Source: Welwitschia mirabilis
Taxonomy: Eukaryota; Gnetophyta; Gnetopsida; Welwitschiales
Reading direction: 5' to 3'
NCBI GenBank assembly: GCA_051453625.1
Contig: JBOZIK010000001.1
Location: 190,147,414-190,211,413 of the forward strand
Length of the DNA: 64,000 nt
Shown: one piece after another, positions 48,294-58,836 of the stretch
Numbering within the stretch: position 1 is the stretch's first letter
Layout: each line of letters begins with the position of its first letter
The notes under the pieces: model-generated
What the model saw: only the letters and a program-made list of their open reading frames with translations
Database searches by the model: none
What the model was told of the DNA's origin: nothing
Position numbers and translations under genes: made by a program

Positions 48294-50800
48294 ATGGTAA
48301 GGATAAATGTCTCTAATACCTCCAAAAATAAAGAACTAGCCATAGAGACATATAGATCGTAATATGAGCCTCAGTTCAATCCTAGTAGAATGAACTCTTG
48401 ATTTTTAGGAATAGAGGAAAGATTNNNNNNNNNNNNNNNNNNNNNNNNNNNNNNNNNNNNNNNNNNNNNNNNNNNNNNNNNNNNNNNNNNNNNNNNNNNN
48501 NNNNNNNNNNNNNNNNNNNNNNNNNNNNNNNNNNNNNNNNNNNNNNNNNNNNNNNNNNNNNNNNNNNNNNNNNNNNNNNNNNNNNNNNNNNNNNNNNNNN
48601 NNNNNNNNNNNNNNNNNNNNNNNNNNNNNNNNNNNNNNNNNNNNNNNNNNNNNNNNNNNNNNNNNNNNNNNNNNNNNNNNNNNNNNNNNNNNNNNNNNNN
48701 NNNNNNNNNNNNNNNNNNNNNNNNNNNNNNNNNNNNNNNNNNNNNNNNNNNNNNNNNNNNNNNNNNNNNNNNNNNNNNNNNNNNNNNNNNNNNNNNNNNN
48801 NNNNNNNNNNNNNNNNNNNNNNNNNNNNNNNNNNNNNNNNNNNNNNNNNNNNNNNNNNNNNNNNNNNNNNNNNNNNNNNNNNNNNNNNNNNNNNNNNNNN
48901 NNNNNNNNNNNNNNNNNNNNNNNNNNNNNNNNNNNNNNNNNNNNNNNNNNNNNNNNNNNNNNNNNNNNNNNNNNNNNNNNNNNNNNNNNNNNNNNNNNNN
49001 NNNNNNNNNNNNNNNNNNNNNNNNNNNNNNNNNNNNNNNNNNNNNNTTTCAGATTTAGAGAAAAGATTAGTTACTTTTATATTTTTTTATTTTGGATGAA
49101 ACATGGTAGTTTAGTTGGATCAAGGTATTCCAAACTTAGTTATTAGAGAATTCTATGCAAACAATCATGAGATTAGTTAATAGAACTGGGGCAATTCAAA
49201 TGTAAGTATAAGGTACTTGTTTATATCTTACACTTAATTTTTGTTAATTCTATGCTTGATATGAATGATTTAAATCTACCATATTTTTATGTCAATTCTT
49301 TCAAAGACATATTTACTTTCCATTTTATTAGTGTGTCATGTTGATCAATGAGTAATGTTCTATTTGGACACTCTAAAATGAACTTTTATAAGAACATAGG
49401 ATGTAAGTATATAGTTCTAGATGCATTTATATTGAGCTTAATCATGTTCTACAACATTCTTATTAGGATTGGTAGCTATATCTACTACAACCCATGCAAA
49501 TTTTTATTGTTTATTATCTTCTTATGGGCGTAAATATTGATTTAGGATTTATTTTATGCATGGGTATCATTATAATATTTTAGAAGGATTAGAGTTTAAT
49601 TTACTCTTTTTTAATCAATTTGGTTATCAGTAGTTCTAGTATTTTAATACTATAGGTGAACCTCATTCATCTAAAGAGGCCACTTGTAAAATTCAATGAG
49701 AAATGGCATGTATCATTTCCACTTGGTGAGGGCGCAATTAGAAGACTAGCTAAATCATAGTTTGAGCTATCCTTCTCTACAACATTTTATAGTTTGTCAT
49801 CTACTAAGAAGGGTTTAAAACCTATTACAAAGATAGTTGATAAAATTGGATGTAATTTATTAAGGACTAAAAAGCATAAATCCATAGCCAGTAAAGGAAA
49901 AGCACCTATAAGTAGTTGGAAATCCATAAAAACTTCCACATAGATAGACTCAAAGGAGGAATCAGAGGCTAAGGCACCTCCAGCTCTACATGGAATAGGA
50001 TATAACTCAAGACAAGCAATAAATACAAATTCTTTAAAGGCTAGAGAAGAGAAGGCATAGGAATAGGAGGAGTACTAGGCTCTTACATAAATATCAATTC
50101 AGGGATAGCACCAAGATCTAGCATTATCATAGGGGAAGTAGTAAGGAGAGCTAAAGAGATCTAACATTTAACCCCTTATCTTCTATAGGACATGTCATAA
50201 ACTACCTGTTTATCATCCTACTCAACCTCTATTACCTCCTTGTCCATCATCGTTGCCTTGCATGTTATTTCCATTACCATCTTTCATAGAATCCATTCAT
50301 GTTTCATCTTTTACCATAGCTCCACCATTATCTTTTATCGAGACTACCACTGCTAGCTTCTTTGGCATCTCGATCACTCCTCAGACATACTGATGTATGA
50401 GGAGACAAGGCTCTTAGGGCCCTAGTGAGACATCTTAGTAACTATCAAGGAAATAAAACATACCTCTACCCACATCTTTCTCTTCCTAAACTATTTAAAC
50501 ATCCACTACACAAGATAGTAATGATGACAGTGATGATAAAAGAAAAGGCATATAATATACTAGTGAATCTACTCTGAGTGACTAGATCTTTTTGTATGAT
50601 ATCAAAAAATCAAAAGAAAACAAACAAATTAGCATTAAATTGGATATCCAACTTGGACATCATAGATGGATCACAAGAGTTGATCATGTGTTTGATAGAT
50701 TGGACTTTATATGAGTGACATCACTATTTATTAATGATTACTATTAATTATTAGAATACATCTTACACTTTGTTGTTATTTTACTCATGTTATTAATACA
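48294..50800 (+). pseudogene. Copia-2 3' extra ORF, decayed
   Basis: An ATG at 48294 opens 'MVRINVSNTSKNKELAIETY', after which stops and a 622-N gap (48425-49046) follow. Beyond the gap 'EFYANNHEIS' around 49150 resembles the FYANL block of the plant transposon-protein domain found 3' of pol in SIRE-type elements. The rest, including frame 49348-49533 and the Ser/Pro-rich stretch to 50450, is too decayed to assign. The product's role in these elements is not established. Confidence 0.5.
48425..49046. other. Assembly gap (622 N)
   Basis: The largest gap in the window, inside the 3' ORF region of Copia-2. The 233-codon frame that appears to span it is an artefact of N. Confidence 0.99.
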
Positions 50801-51094
50801 TTTCATGCTATGATATTATTTTTTATTAATACACTGTTATTATCTACTATTGCTGATACACTTTATCATGATTAGTTAATTGTCATTTTTTTTCCTTATA
50901 TGCTTATGTGCTTTTGTTATTTACTACTTGACATGTTTATGACTATGATTAATTAAATCTTTTTAAAACTATTAAAATTTATATTATATCATATTAATAC
51001 ATTATGTGCTTTATCTCTTGAATTTAAATATCTCAATTTAGTTAATTAAATATTATTTCATTAATAAGATTTGTCAAGCATTGGACATCATCAA

Positions 51095-51106
51095 AAAGGA
51101 GGAGAT
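51095..51106 (+). other. Polypurine tract of Copia-2
   Basis: 'aaaggaggagat', preceded by further A residues, abuts the 3' LTR start 'tattagtaaaaatc'. It matches the AAAAAGGGGGAGAT tract of SIRE-type elements closely. Confidence 0.85.
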
Positions 51107-52558
51107 TATTAGTAAAAATCTAGTTTTAATAATTTTACTTGTTAAATATAATATGCTATTATGTAGATAGGTTAAATTAAAGAAACCAAATCAAAAAAAA
51201 GCATTAGTTCATGTCAGGCCTCAAAATTCATAGTTCATAAAAAGTCTAGCTTAGAATTCAAAAATGCTAAATCACAATTAGGTAAAGATATCTATAGACT
51301 CAAAGACATCTATGATAAAGATATCTACACATTTGAAGACATCTATGAAAAAAATGTCTAGAGAATCGAAGACATCTATATTGAACTAGATTTTAATCAT
51401 ATAGAAAAACATCTACCTTAAAGAAGACATCTACACTAAAGTAAGAATCTGACATAGATAAAAGATGTCTATTATGTTAAAGATGTCTCTACTAAACTAG
51501 AAGAGGCAACAGGGAGAAAGTGTACTTTGAAAATTATCTACATTTTAAGGAATTAATTAGATTTTATATCTCAGATTCATGATCACTAAGGTCAAAAGAA
51601 CTATAGTTTAAATTTCATTAAAATTTAAGCACAAATGTCTATGCGAAAATTTTATGCAAAATTAAATAGACATTGCACACCTAATGCTTAGTCATTTCTA
51701 TTTATTCTACAATAGCTATAAGTTTCAAACATCTATTTCTCTAGGTCAAACAACTAGAAGTACATTAAAAGATATAAAGACGTAACTTGATGAATAGATT
51801 TAACTATTGAAGAAATGCATGTGTAAGTACATGGTTGATTCTTTCTATTCATAAAGCTTTTGAGCTATCATTTTTGAGGGATTATTAAGGTACTACATAA
51901 TTCAATCATTGGCTCCTATAACATTACTTCACTCTGATCTTTTACACTCATGGATGATGAAAATAAGAAACAGCTCAAGCTCTTCTTCAAAGAAAAATCA
52001 TTTCAAACTTCTTATTTTCATTTGTTATCATTATTTATTAAAATAAAATTGTAATACTATCATATTTTGAATACTCTTATTATAGTCATTTCTTATTATC
52101 AAATATAAGGATCCCTTGTTAGACTTTCCATATTATAAGACACTTCTTGTATGGATGTGCTTATGTGAGTGCTTTTGAGCATACTTTAGTTTTAATTTAT
52201 TGAATATCCTTGAGGGGAAGAAAGTGATACCTTGCAAGGAGCATTGCATATTGTGTTATTGCTTATGAGCATATTTTTGTTATTGTCTTGTTGAATATCC
52301 CTAAGGAAAGAGAGTGCTATCTTAAGGGGAGTACATCATATTATATGTAAGGTTGGTGATGCTTTAAAATCATTATTTTTGTAGGTTAAGATTTTCTAGA
52401 GATGTGAGAGAAAGCTATCCTATATGTGTGGATGTAGCTGAGTTGGGAAACTATGTTATTTTAGTAAGGTATTCATTATACATTTTTAACTTATTTGTGA
52501 TTAAATTTATTTTTGGTAGACCATCTTTACCCCTCTTCTCTAAGTTCAATGATCCTCA
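51107..52558 (+). repeat. Copia-2 3' LTR
   Basis: A 1452-bp partner of 43053-44550. It ends 'gatcctca'. It retains the 'agacatctat' array at 51270-51500 and both units of the 91-bp repeat. Confidence 0.82.
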
Positions 52559-53102
52559 AAATTAAATGATTATTATTAACTATAATAAAATCACAATTAA
52601 AGATAACCACTACTGTAATGAATGGATGTAAACCTAGGATTTGTAGCATTATGTTTTTTGTATTTTTCATAAGCCTATGGCATTAGGTGGGATTGGAATT
52701 AATAAAAACCTTGGCTAATCCCCAAGGCCCTAGGAGGAGGCTAAGTTCATGATCCATGTCTTTAATTTTGATCACTAACCTAGGTCTAAAGGAAGTCATA
52801 GAGGGTAGATTACTATTATTTCAATAAAAACATACTACAATTCTACCCAGTTAAAATGTTATTAATTTCATTATCCTTTTTAATTTCTCATGTTCCTTAT
52901 TAAATGTAAGACTAATCTTAATTTAATAAATTGAAACATTAGAGTTAGTGTTATGGGCATGAAGACAATAAATTGCTATCTTTTTAGTCTAAATATTATA
53001 TGAAGTTTGAATATACAAAAAAGATAGTTTAAAGAAGTTTAACACAACCAAACAAGAAGACCATGAGCTAAAATGAGCTCAAAATAGACATCCAGAAAGT
53101 AG
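52559..53102. other. Spacer between Copia-2 and Copia-3
   Basis: About 540 bp without an open frame. It does not match the Tekay-1 LTR that lies left of Copia-2. A locally GC-richer segment at 52680-52745 ('ccccaaggccctaggagg') stands out. Its origin is unknown. Confidence 0.5.
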
Positions 53103-54468
53103 TGTTAGATTATATTTGCTAATTAATGTCAAACTAATTCCTCTAATGTAGTGCAAATTTGTTAGATATTATGTTCAGATGAATTTGAGTTTTGCAGGTA
53201 AAATATATGGATCAAAATGCATGGAAAAAACTAGTTAGTTATGTTTACCTATCACTAGGGATCGACCAGATCCTAAAGAAGTTGACCAAACCTAAAGTAG
53301 ATAACAAAAGTGAACTAAACACAAAGGGGTCAACCAAATTATTAAGGGGTCGATTGGACCTATGATCTTAAGAATTAATAGTCCTAGATCAAGAGGAATG
53401 GGGTCGACTAGATATTCATAGGGTCGATCAGATATTCATGGGGTCGACTGAATTTGAGGAGCTGATAGTCAAGTTCTAGACTGAAAGGAAAGGGGTCAAT
53501 TAGATCTAGGATGGGGTTAACTAAACCTAAGAAGCTGATAAATTTCATAGTTTCAGACTAAGAGATATGGGGTCAATTGGACCCAAGATGAGTTGACCAA
53601 GTTCCTATGGGATCGACCGGATATTCACGGGGTTGACCAAACAATATGGAAAAGTAAATCTTATATACATTATGTATCCATTATTTAGACATTAACTAGC
53701 CATTTTCTAGCCCTTTATGGCTGTTGAAGGCACAATTCAATTGTATCAAATCCTAGTAAACCTCCATTATAAATATCTAGGCAAGAGATGATCTAGAGAT
53801 CTTTTGGCACATTTTCAAATTGATATATTCATTATGGATCTAAAAGATCAAGTAGCATATTACATTGGACTATCTTTTATACTAATTTATATCTAATTAA
53901 GAAGATCTATTCTTGGATTAGAACATCACTCAGAATTAGATCTAAGAACCTCATCACTGTATTCATTTGGAGAAGAGCTCCATTCTATGTAATAATACTA
54001 AATAAGTGATATCACAGCTATGAAGGCATCATTGCATCATTTCTATTCATTATTAAAGGTTAAGACTTAGCCTGCAAAAGTCTTTTGTTAAAGGTTGAGA
54101 CTTATCCTACAAAAGTCTATTGTTAAGATTGAGACTTAGTTTGTAAAAGTCTGCTTATAAGGGTTAATAGGTGAGCCTGGCAAAACCTTTAAAGTAATAA
54201 AGATTCAAGATCAAGCTTGGGACAAGCTAATCATTGAGAGTGGATTAAGGGTATTCTCGAACCACTATAAATCCTATGTACATTCAAACTTGGTAGTTTC
54301 TATTTTATGGTTTACATTCTATTTTTATTTATTCTTTGTATGTATAATCTTTATTTTATTATTTATTTATATCCAATCTATAACTAGATTTTATTCAGTT
54401 GTTCTAAGCCTAAAGTTTTTGTAAAGAACCTATTCATCCCCTCCCCCCCAAGGATCTTAATCCTATCA
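53103..54468 (+). repeat. Copia-3a 5' LTR
   Basis: A 1366-bp LTR from 'tgttagattatatttgc' to 'tcctatca'. Landmarks are a GTCGAC-type array (53250-53645), a TATA-like 'attataaatatc' at 53767, and three diverged copies of 'gagacttagcctgcaaaagtc' at 54060-54155. The array is unusually rich in CpG for this window. Confidence 0.85.
53250..53645. repeat. GTCGAC-type motif array, first LTR
   Basis: Roughly ten diverged copies of 'ggggtcgaccgga' at irregular spacing (for example near 53400, 53425, 53445, 53610, 53630). The core 'gtcgac' is palindromic. Many copies show CG to TG or CA decay. Confidence 0.8.
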
Positions 54469-54470
54469 TT

Positions 54471-54482
54471 TAGTATCAGAGA
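54471..54482 (+). other. Primer-binding site, tRNA-iMet type, Copia-3a
   Basis: 'tagtatcagaga', two bases after the LTR, against TGGTATCAGAGC (two mismatches). 'ataggttag' follows. Confidence 0.85.
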
Positions 54483-54559
54483 ATAGGTTAGTCTTTAAGA
54501 TATTTTTATAGATCTAGACTTAAGAACCCTAAAAATAAGTAACTCGACTTATGGATTTT

Positions 54560-55890
54560 TAACTGGTCATCCACCCATGTTTGATGGTTTAAACTATTCC
54601 TATTAGAAAGCTAGGATGAGGATTTTTCTTAGATCCCTAGATGCCGATATAGAAGAGGTTATTTACAAAGGTCATACTGAGCCTATAATAGCCCAAACAG
54701 ATGCAAATGGAAATACTATCTTGGTTCCCAAATCTAGAGACCAATGACCTCCCACAGGTAAAACCAAATCTATAATAGATGCCCATGCTCTTAACACTAT
54801 TTTTTGTGCAGTGTGTGTAGATGAATTTAAAAGAATTATGAAATGTAACCATGTAAAAGAAGCTTAGGATATTTTAAAAGTTGCACATGAAGGAACATCC
54901 ATTGTTAAAGAAGCAAAACTGCAAATGCTTATTTCTAGATTTGAAGACATTCATATGGATGATGAAGAAACCTTGCAGGAATTTTTTGCTAGACTTATAG
55001 ATATATAAACTTAATGGAAAGCCTCAGAGAACATACGAAAGAAAGCAAAGTGATAAGGAAAGTGCTGAGATCCTTACCCAAAAGATTTAAACTGAAAGTA
55101 ACAGCCATCAAAGAAAGTAAAAATATCAATGCAATGGCATTAGAAGAACTTCAAGAAAACCTTCAAACCTATGAACATAAATTTAACAAAGATAGAAGAA
55201 AAGTTATTGCTTTGAAATGTATGCAGGATGATTACAAATATGATAGATTGGATGAAGACTTGATGATGATGAGGTGGCTCTTCTAGCTAGATGCTTTAAA
55301 ATATTTCTCTACAGGAAAAAGGAAGGAAAACCAAGTAGGAATCCAAGGAAAAGCAATCCAAAATAAAAAATATAATAGAACAAGGGAAAGAAAATTCAGT
55401 GCTATTCGTGTAAAGGATTTATACATATGACTAATGAATGTCTCAACAGTAGAAGAGAAAGTAGGAAGCCTAAAAACACCTCATTAATGGCAACTTGGGA
55501 TTATGAAGATGATAATGATAAAAAAAAAAACTACTCAAATCATGGATCAAATAGAGAAAAGAGACTATCCTTCATGGCCCTAGTATCATCTCTTAAGAAT
55601 GTTCCTAGTACTTCAACATCATATCATTTAGATATGATTGATGAGGAGGAAGATGAGTTAGAAGAAACATATTAAGAGTTGTATGAAGAATGTGAGAAGC
55701 TCGCCAAAAGAATCACTAAATTGAACAAATTAATAAAGACCATCACAAAAGAAAAGGAGGAAGCAAAAAAAAATGCAAAGTTCTCAAAGCCAATAACTCT
55801 AGGTTAAATAATCAGGCAAATTAAAAATTCATTCTTTATAAACAAGTTTTCTAGTAGTTCATCTAAACTGGAACAGATGCTTAGAATATG
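54560..55890 (+). pseudogene. Copia-3a gag remnant
   Basis: Across frames the region follows SIRE-type gag: an N-terminal 'RCRYRRG'-frame counterpart of the WKxRMxxFL block near 54600, then 'HEGTSIVKEAKLQMLISRFE' near 54885. The open frame 55014-55286 reads 'VIRKVLRSLPKRFKLKVTAI' and 'NAMALEELQENLQTYE'. A zinc knuckle 'CYSCKGFIHMTNEC' lies at 55400-55441, and a coiled-coil-like Glu/Lys region follows at 55620-55800. The frames 55014-55286 and 55427-55675 are both genuine pieces of gag, separated by a stop. The minus-strand frame at 54637-54852 is a shadow. Confidence 0.85.
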
Positions 55891-56194
55891 AAAGCAAAAT
55901 GGAGACAAAATAAGTATTGGTTTTGAAGCCCATATTTCTCAAAATAGGTAAACCGAATAAGTAAGTTTGTATGTTATACAATTTTTATGGTAGACTTGAT
56001 CGTTTTAAACTATTCTATAAATTTAAATATATGATATTAGCTCTGATCATGTGAATGCTTTACCATTTAAATTTATTCCAAAGATGAATATACCACCTAA
56101 GTCAAATAAGACTAAGTGGGTTAAATATAATAATATCTAAAGCTTTGTGTTACAAATAAATTATAGAAAATATCATGTGAAAGGATAGTATCTA

Positions 56195-56554
56195 GAGGGT
56201 AGTTGTTTAATGTATATGATAAGAGATAAATTAATTTTTCAAACGTTAAAGAGCATAGATGGTGGAGAATTCATTTTTGGAAACAACCAAATAGCAAAAA
56301 TAGAAGTTACAAGAAGCATCAAAGAAGGTATGTCATTCAATCTCAATAATGTACTTTATGTGAATGGCTTACAACACAATTTATTAAGTGTTAGTCAACT
56401 GTGTAACAAAGGAAATAGAATAATCTTTAATAAATCTAAATGTATAGTTGAAAATGAAAAAACGAATGTTGTTATTTTATGTGTAAAACGTGTTAATAAT
56501 GCTTATAGTTTAGATATTGAAACTCTAGATCAATCAATACATGCAAATCAATAA
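56195..56554 (+). pseudogene. Copia-3a protease end and GAG-pre-integrase
   Basis: The open frame at 56210-56554 reads 'MYMIRDKLIFQTLKSIDGGE', 'NNVLYVNGLQHNLLSVSQLC', 'NRIIFNKSKCIVENEKT'. This follows SIRE-type protease: RHMTGDxSLFxxLxxxDGGxVTFGDNxKGKI...VLLVxGLKHNLLSISQLCDKGxxVxFxxxxCxV. The DSG active site should lie just upstream but is disrupted. After 56554 the frame stops, and no integrase follows. Confidence 0.87.
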
Positions 56555-56569
56555 TTTAGAAAAGATAGT

Positions 56570-57041
56570 GACAAAGTTAAATGTTTTTCCATCAATTATA
56601 ATGTAAACTCCAGTTCTAATAATCATTCTATCTCTTATAAAAGTGATCTGGAGTTTGATACATCATCCCTTGGCCAATTGCAGGGTGATCAACTATATCT
56701 ATGATTCGTTCAATCGGATGTGATTATTTGACTATCCTAAAAGCCCGATCGCCTAAACCCTTTCGAGTACTATAAACCAGTATCTTGATGGGTTGATAAG
56801 ATGTTAGAGCAGTCAACCAGATCTAATGGATTACATTGTAGAAGTACATTCGATGGACCCAATTTATTTATAAAATCCGCCCTATTTTCTTCATTCTATA
56901 AAATAATTAAAACTCTAACCCTTTTTCATCTCATTCTCGCGCCTTTAATCCTTTAGATCTAGTGAGTTTATTTAAGTTTAAGAAACCTTTACAACCAGAT
57001 CCAGTGTTTTTCTTAGTTTTTCTTCTCTTCAATCTCTTAGA
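56570..57041 (+). promoter_or_regulatory. Putative internal promoter region before Copia-3a extra ORF
   Basis: From 56685 to 56870 this region holds several words related to the LTR array ('gttcaatcgga', 'cccgatcgcc', 'gcagtcaaccagatct', 'ttcgatggaccc'). These are followed by 'atttataaaatcc' (56870-56882) and 'tctataaaataatt' (56898-56911), both TATA-like, about 130-170 bp before the ATG at 57042. The LTR has the same order of array, TATA and leader. A promoter is an inference. Confidence 0.45.
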
Positions 57042-58092
57042 ATGGTAGCCATCACTTCTAGAAGAGGACCAAAGGAAGATGCTTTAAGGGAACCTTCTTA
57101 CTTCTTCCATGGAATGTCTAAAGAAGCCCCATGAAATGTCTGAAGAAGCCTTGGACAATTTATATAAAAAGTTCAAAAAGAAACCTATATACCAGGAGTG
57201 GTCTGTAGCTTCATCAGAACTTAAAGAGCTAAGAGATGTTATTTGGCTCTTGAAAGATCAAGATCTAGATCATTTCTTAGATGTTTCAGGTCCTATATAT
57301 CCTTTTCTTACTAGAATGCTTTACTATAATGCTACTTTTAACCAGGATATCAGGACTCTAGAAATCCTAGTTTTGGGTAAAAGGATTAGAGTGATAAAAA
57401 ATTTCATTTCAGAGTTAACTGATCTTTCTTAGGGAAACTATGAGGAATTTTAGCTTTTGAGGAATACAATAGAAGACAAGTCAGCAGTCACAATAGAGAT
57501 TTATAGTAAAATGCATTCTTAGAAGCACACTATTTCTACTTCTTTATTAACTCATAAATATCACTTTATCTACTTGATCTTTACTTATAATTTTCTACAT
57601 TTAGCTGATCATCGCGATAAGGCCTCCAACTATAGAGCTTATTTGATGTATTTATTAGGAACTAAGCATTCTATTGATGCTCCTGTCATAATATTGAAAA
57701 ATATGGCTTTATAGTTGGGGTACCATAGAAGTAGGGCTCTGTCCTACTCTATGTTTATCACTAAAATTTGTCGCCATTTCTATGTTAATTTGCATTCTTC
57801 TTTGAAGACTCTTCAACTACTGTTACTCCTTGGGTGTATGACTTTGTCTCGCATGCATATTTTTGCTCCTTTTAAGAAATCTCCTTATGAAACCTCAAAG
57901 GCAACATCTCCAGATGAGACTCTTTCATATTTAAAATGGATTGACTCTCACACCAGGCATATGAAAGAAGCACTCATAATAACTGAATATAACATTGCAA
58001 ATACCTCAGCTGAAGGTACTAGCTCTGCTCGTATTGGAGGAGATGAAGAAGATTTAGAGGAGGAATTTGAAGAAGAAGAAGAAGAAGAGTAG
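57042..58092 (+). pseudogene. Copia-3a 3' extra ORF (plant transposon-protein domain)
   Basis: The ATG at 57042 begins 'MVAITSRRGPKEDALREPSY'. A frameshift leads into the 107-codon frame 57109-57432, with 'YPFLTRMLYYNATFNQDIRT' and 'LEILVLGKRI'. These correspond to the VRxFYxNL...LxSxVxGxxI pattern of the domain. After stops, 'TISTSLLTHKYH' and 'RAYLMYLLGTKHSIDAP' lead to the 125-codon frame 57715-58092, with 'MFITKICRHFYVNL' and a tail of nearly pure Glu (58062-58090). This ORF lies 3' of pol in SIRE/Maximus elements and has been compared to env-like or regulatory genes. Its function is unknown. Confidence 0.75.
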
Positions 58093-58824
58093 GAGGAATC
58101 AAATTAAATCCTTCTTTCCTTTCAGATCTTTGTTATGTTATTTTCTCTTTTGCTCTTATTATCAAAAAGAGAGTTTTAGGCCTTTCTTTATGGAACTTTT
58201 TAGATGTATGTTTTTGATGAGCACTTCTTTCTTTCTTGCTTAGTATGAAACTTTGTAACAGTTTGTCTTTATTAATGAAATTTAATCTTATGTTTGAGCT
58301 TAATCCTTACATTTTTTTGACATTATTGATTGCTATATTCTTTGGAACAAAATTAAAATTATCATCTCAAGCAAAAAGAAGTTAAAATGCTTTTTTATCA
58401 TATGTTACATTATCATTTGGTATTATAGTTTATTCTCAAATAGATATCATTTAGATATGTAATTCATAAGTGTTGTTTTGATTAGTAATTTTGGTAGAAT
58501 TTTGTGCATATTCAAGATTATCTCATTTAAAAGCATAATTTATCTATTAAAAATGACTCAATATGTTTTAAGAAACTTTTGGCTTATCATTATTTATTAT
58601 TTGGCAAAACCATAGGGGGAGAATATGTTTCAAAAGTACCTAAATATGATTATTATTTGCCATTGATGTCAGAGGGAAAGAGAAAATGTAGTTCTTTCAA
58701 TTCAATGTTAAATTTAATGTAAGGAGGATCTTTTTGACTTTTTAATGTGTTCTTAAAAATGTTTAGTAAATGAGTTTACATTGTTTAAATATTTGAAGTC
58801 ACTAAACTATTTTCCATCAATGTC
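58093..58824 (+). other. Copia-3a 3' untranslated region
   Basis: About 730 bp of AT-rich sequence between the extra ORF and the polypurine tract, with no coding signal. It has a GGGGGAGA-like 'atagggggagaat' at 58611-58623, which could be a secondary purine tract. Confidence 0.55.
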
Positions 58825-58836
58825 AAAGGGGAATAT
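58825..58836 (+). other. Polypurine tract of Copia-3a
   Basis: 'aaaggggaatat' abuts the LTR start 'tattagatt' at 58837. It shows that the middle LTR is the 3' LTR of the first unit. Confidence 0.78.

Larger units (their letters stand above)
43053..52558 (+). mobile_element. Copia-2, decayed SIRE/Maximus-like element
   Basis: A 9.5-kb plus-strand element with LTRs of about 1.5 kb, a clear primer site, a polypurine tract, gag with a zinc knuckle, protease, the start of integrase, and a long 3' region where SIRE elements carry an additional ORF. Integrase stops near 47300, and no RT or RNase H was found before the 3' region, so pol is deleted. The flanks are 'taatt' (43048-43052) and 'aaatt' (52559-52563), 4 of 5. 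However, the right flank does not resume the Tekay-1 LTR, so this could be chance. Confidence 0.8.
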
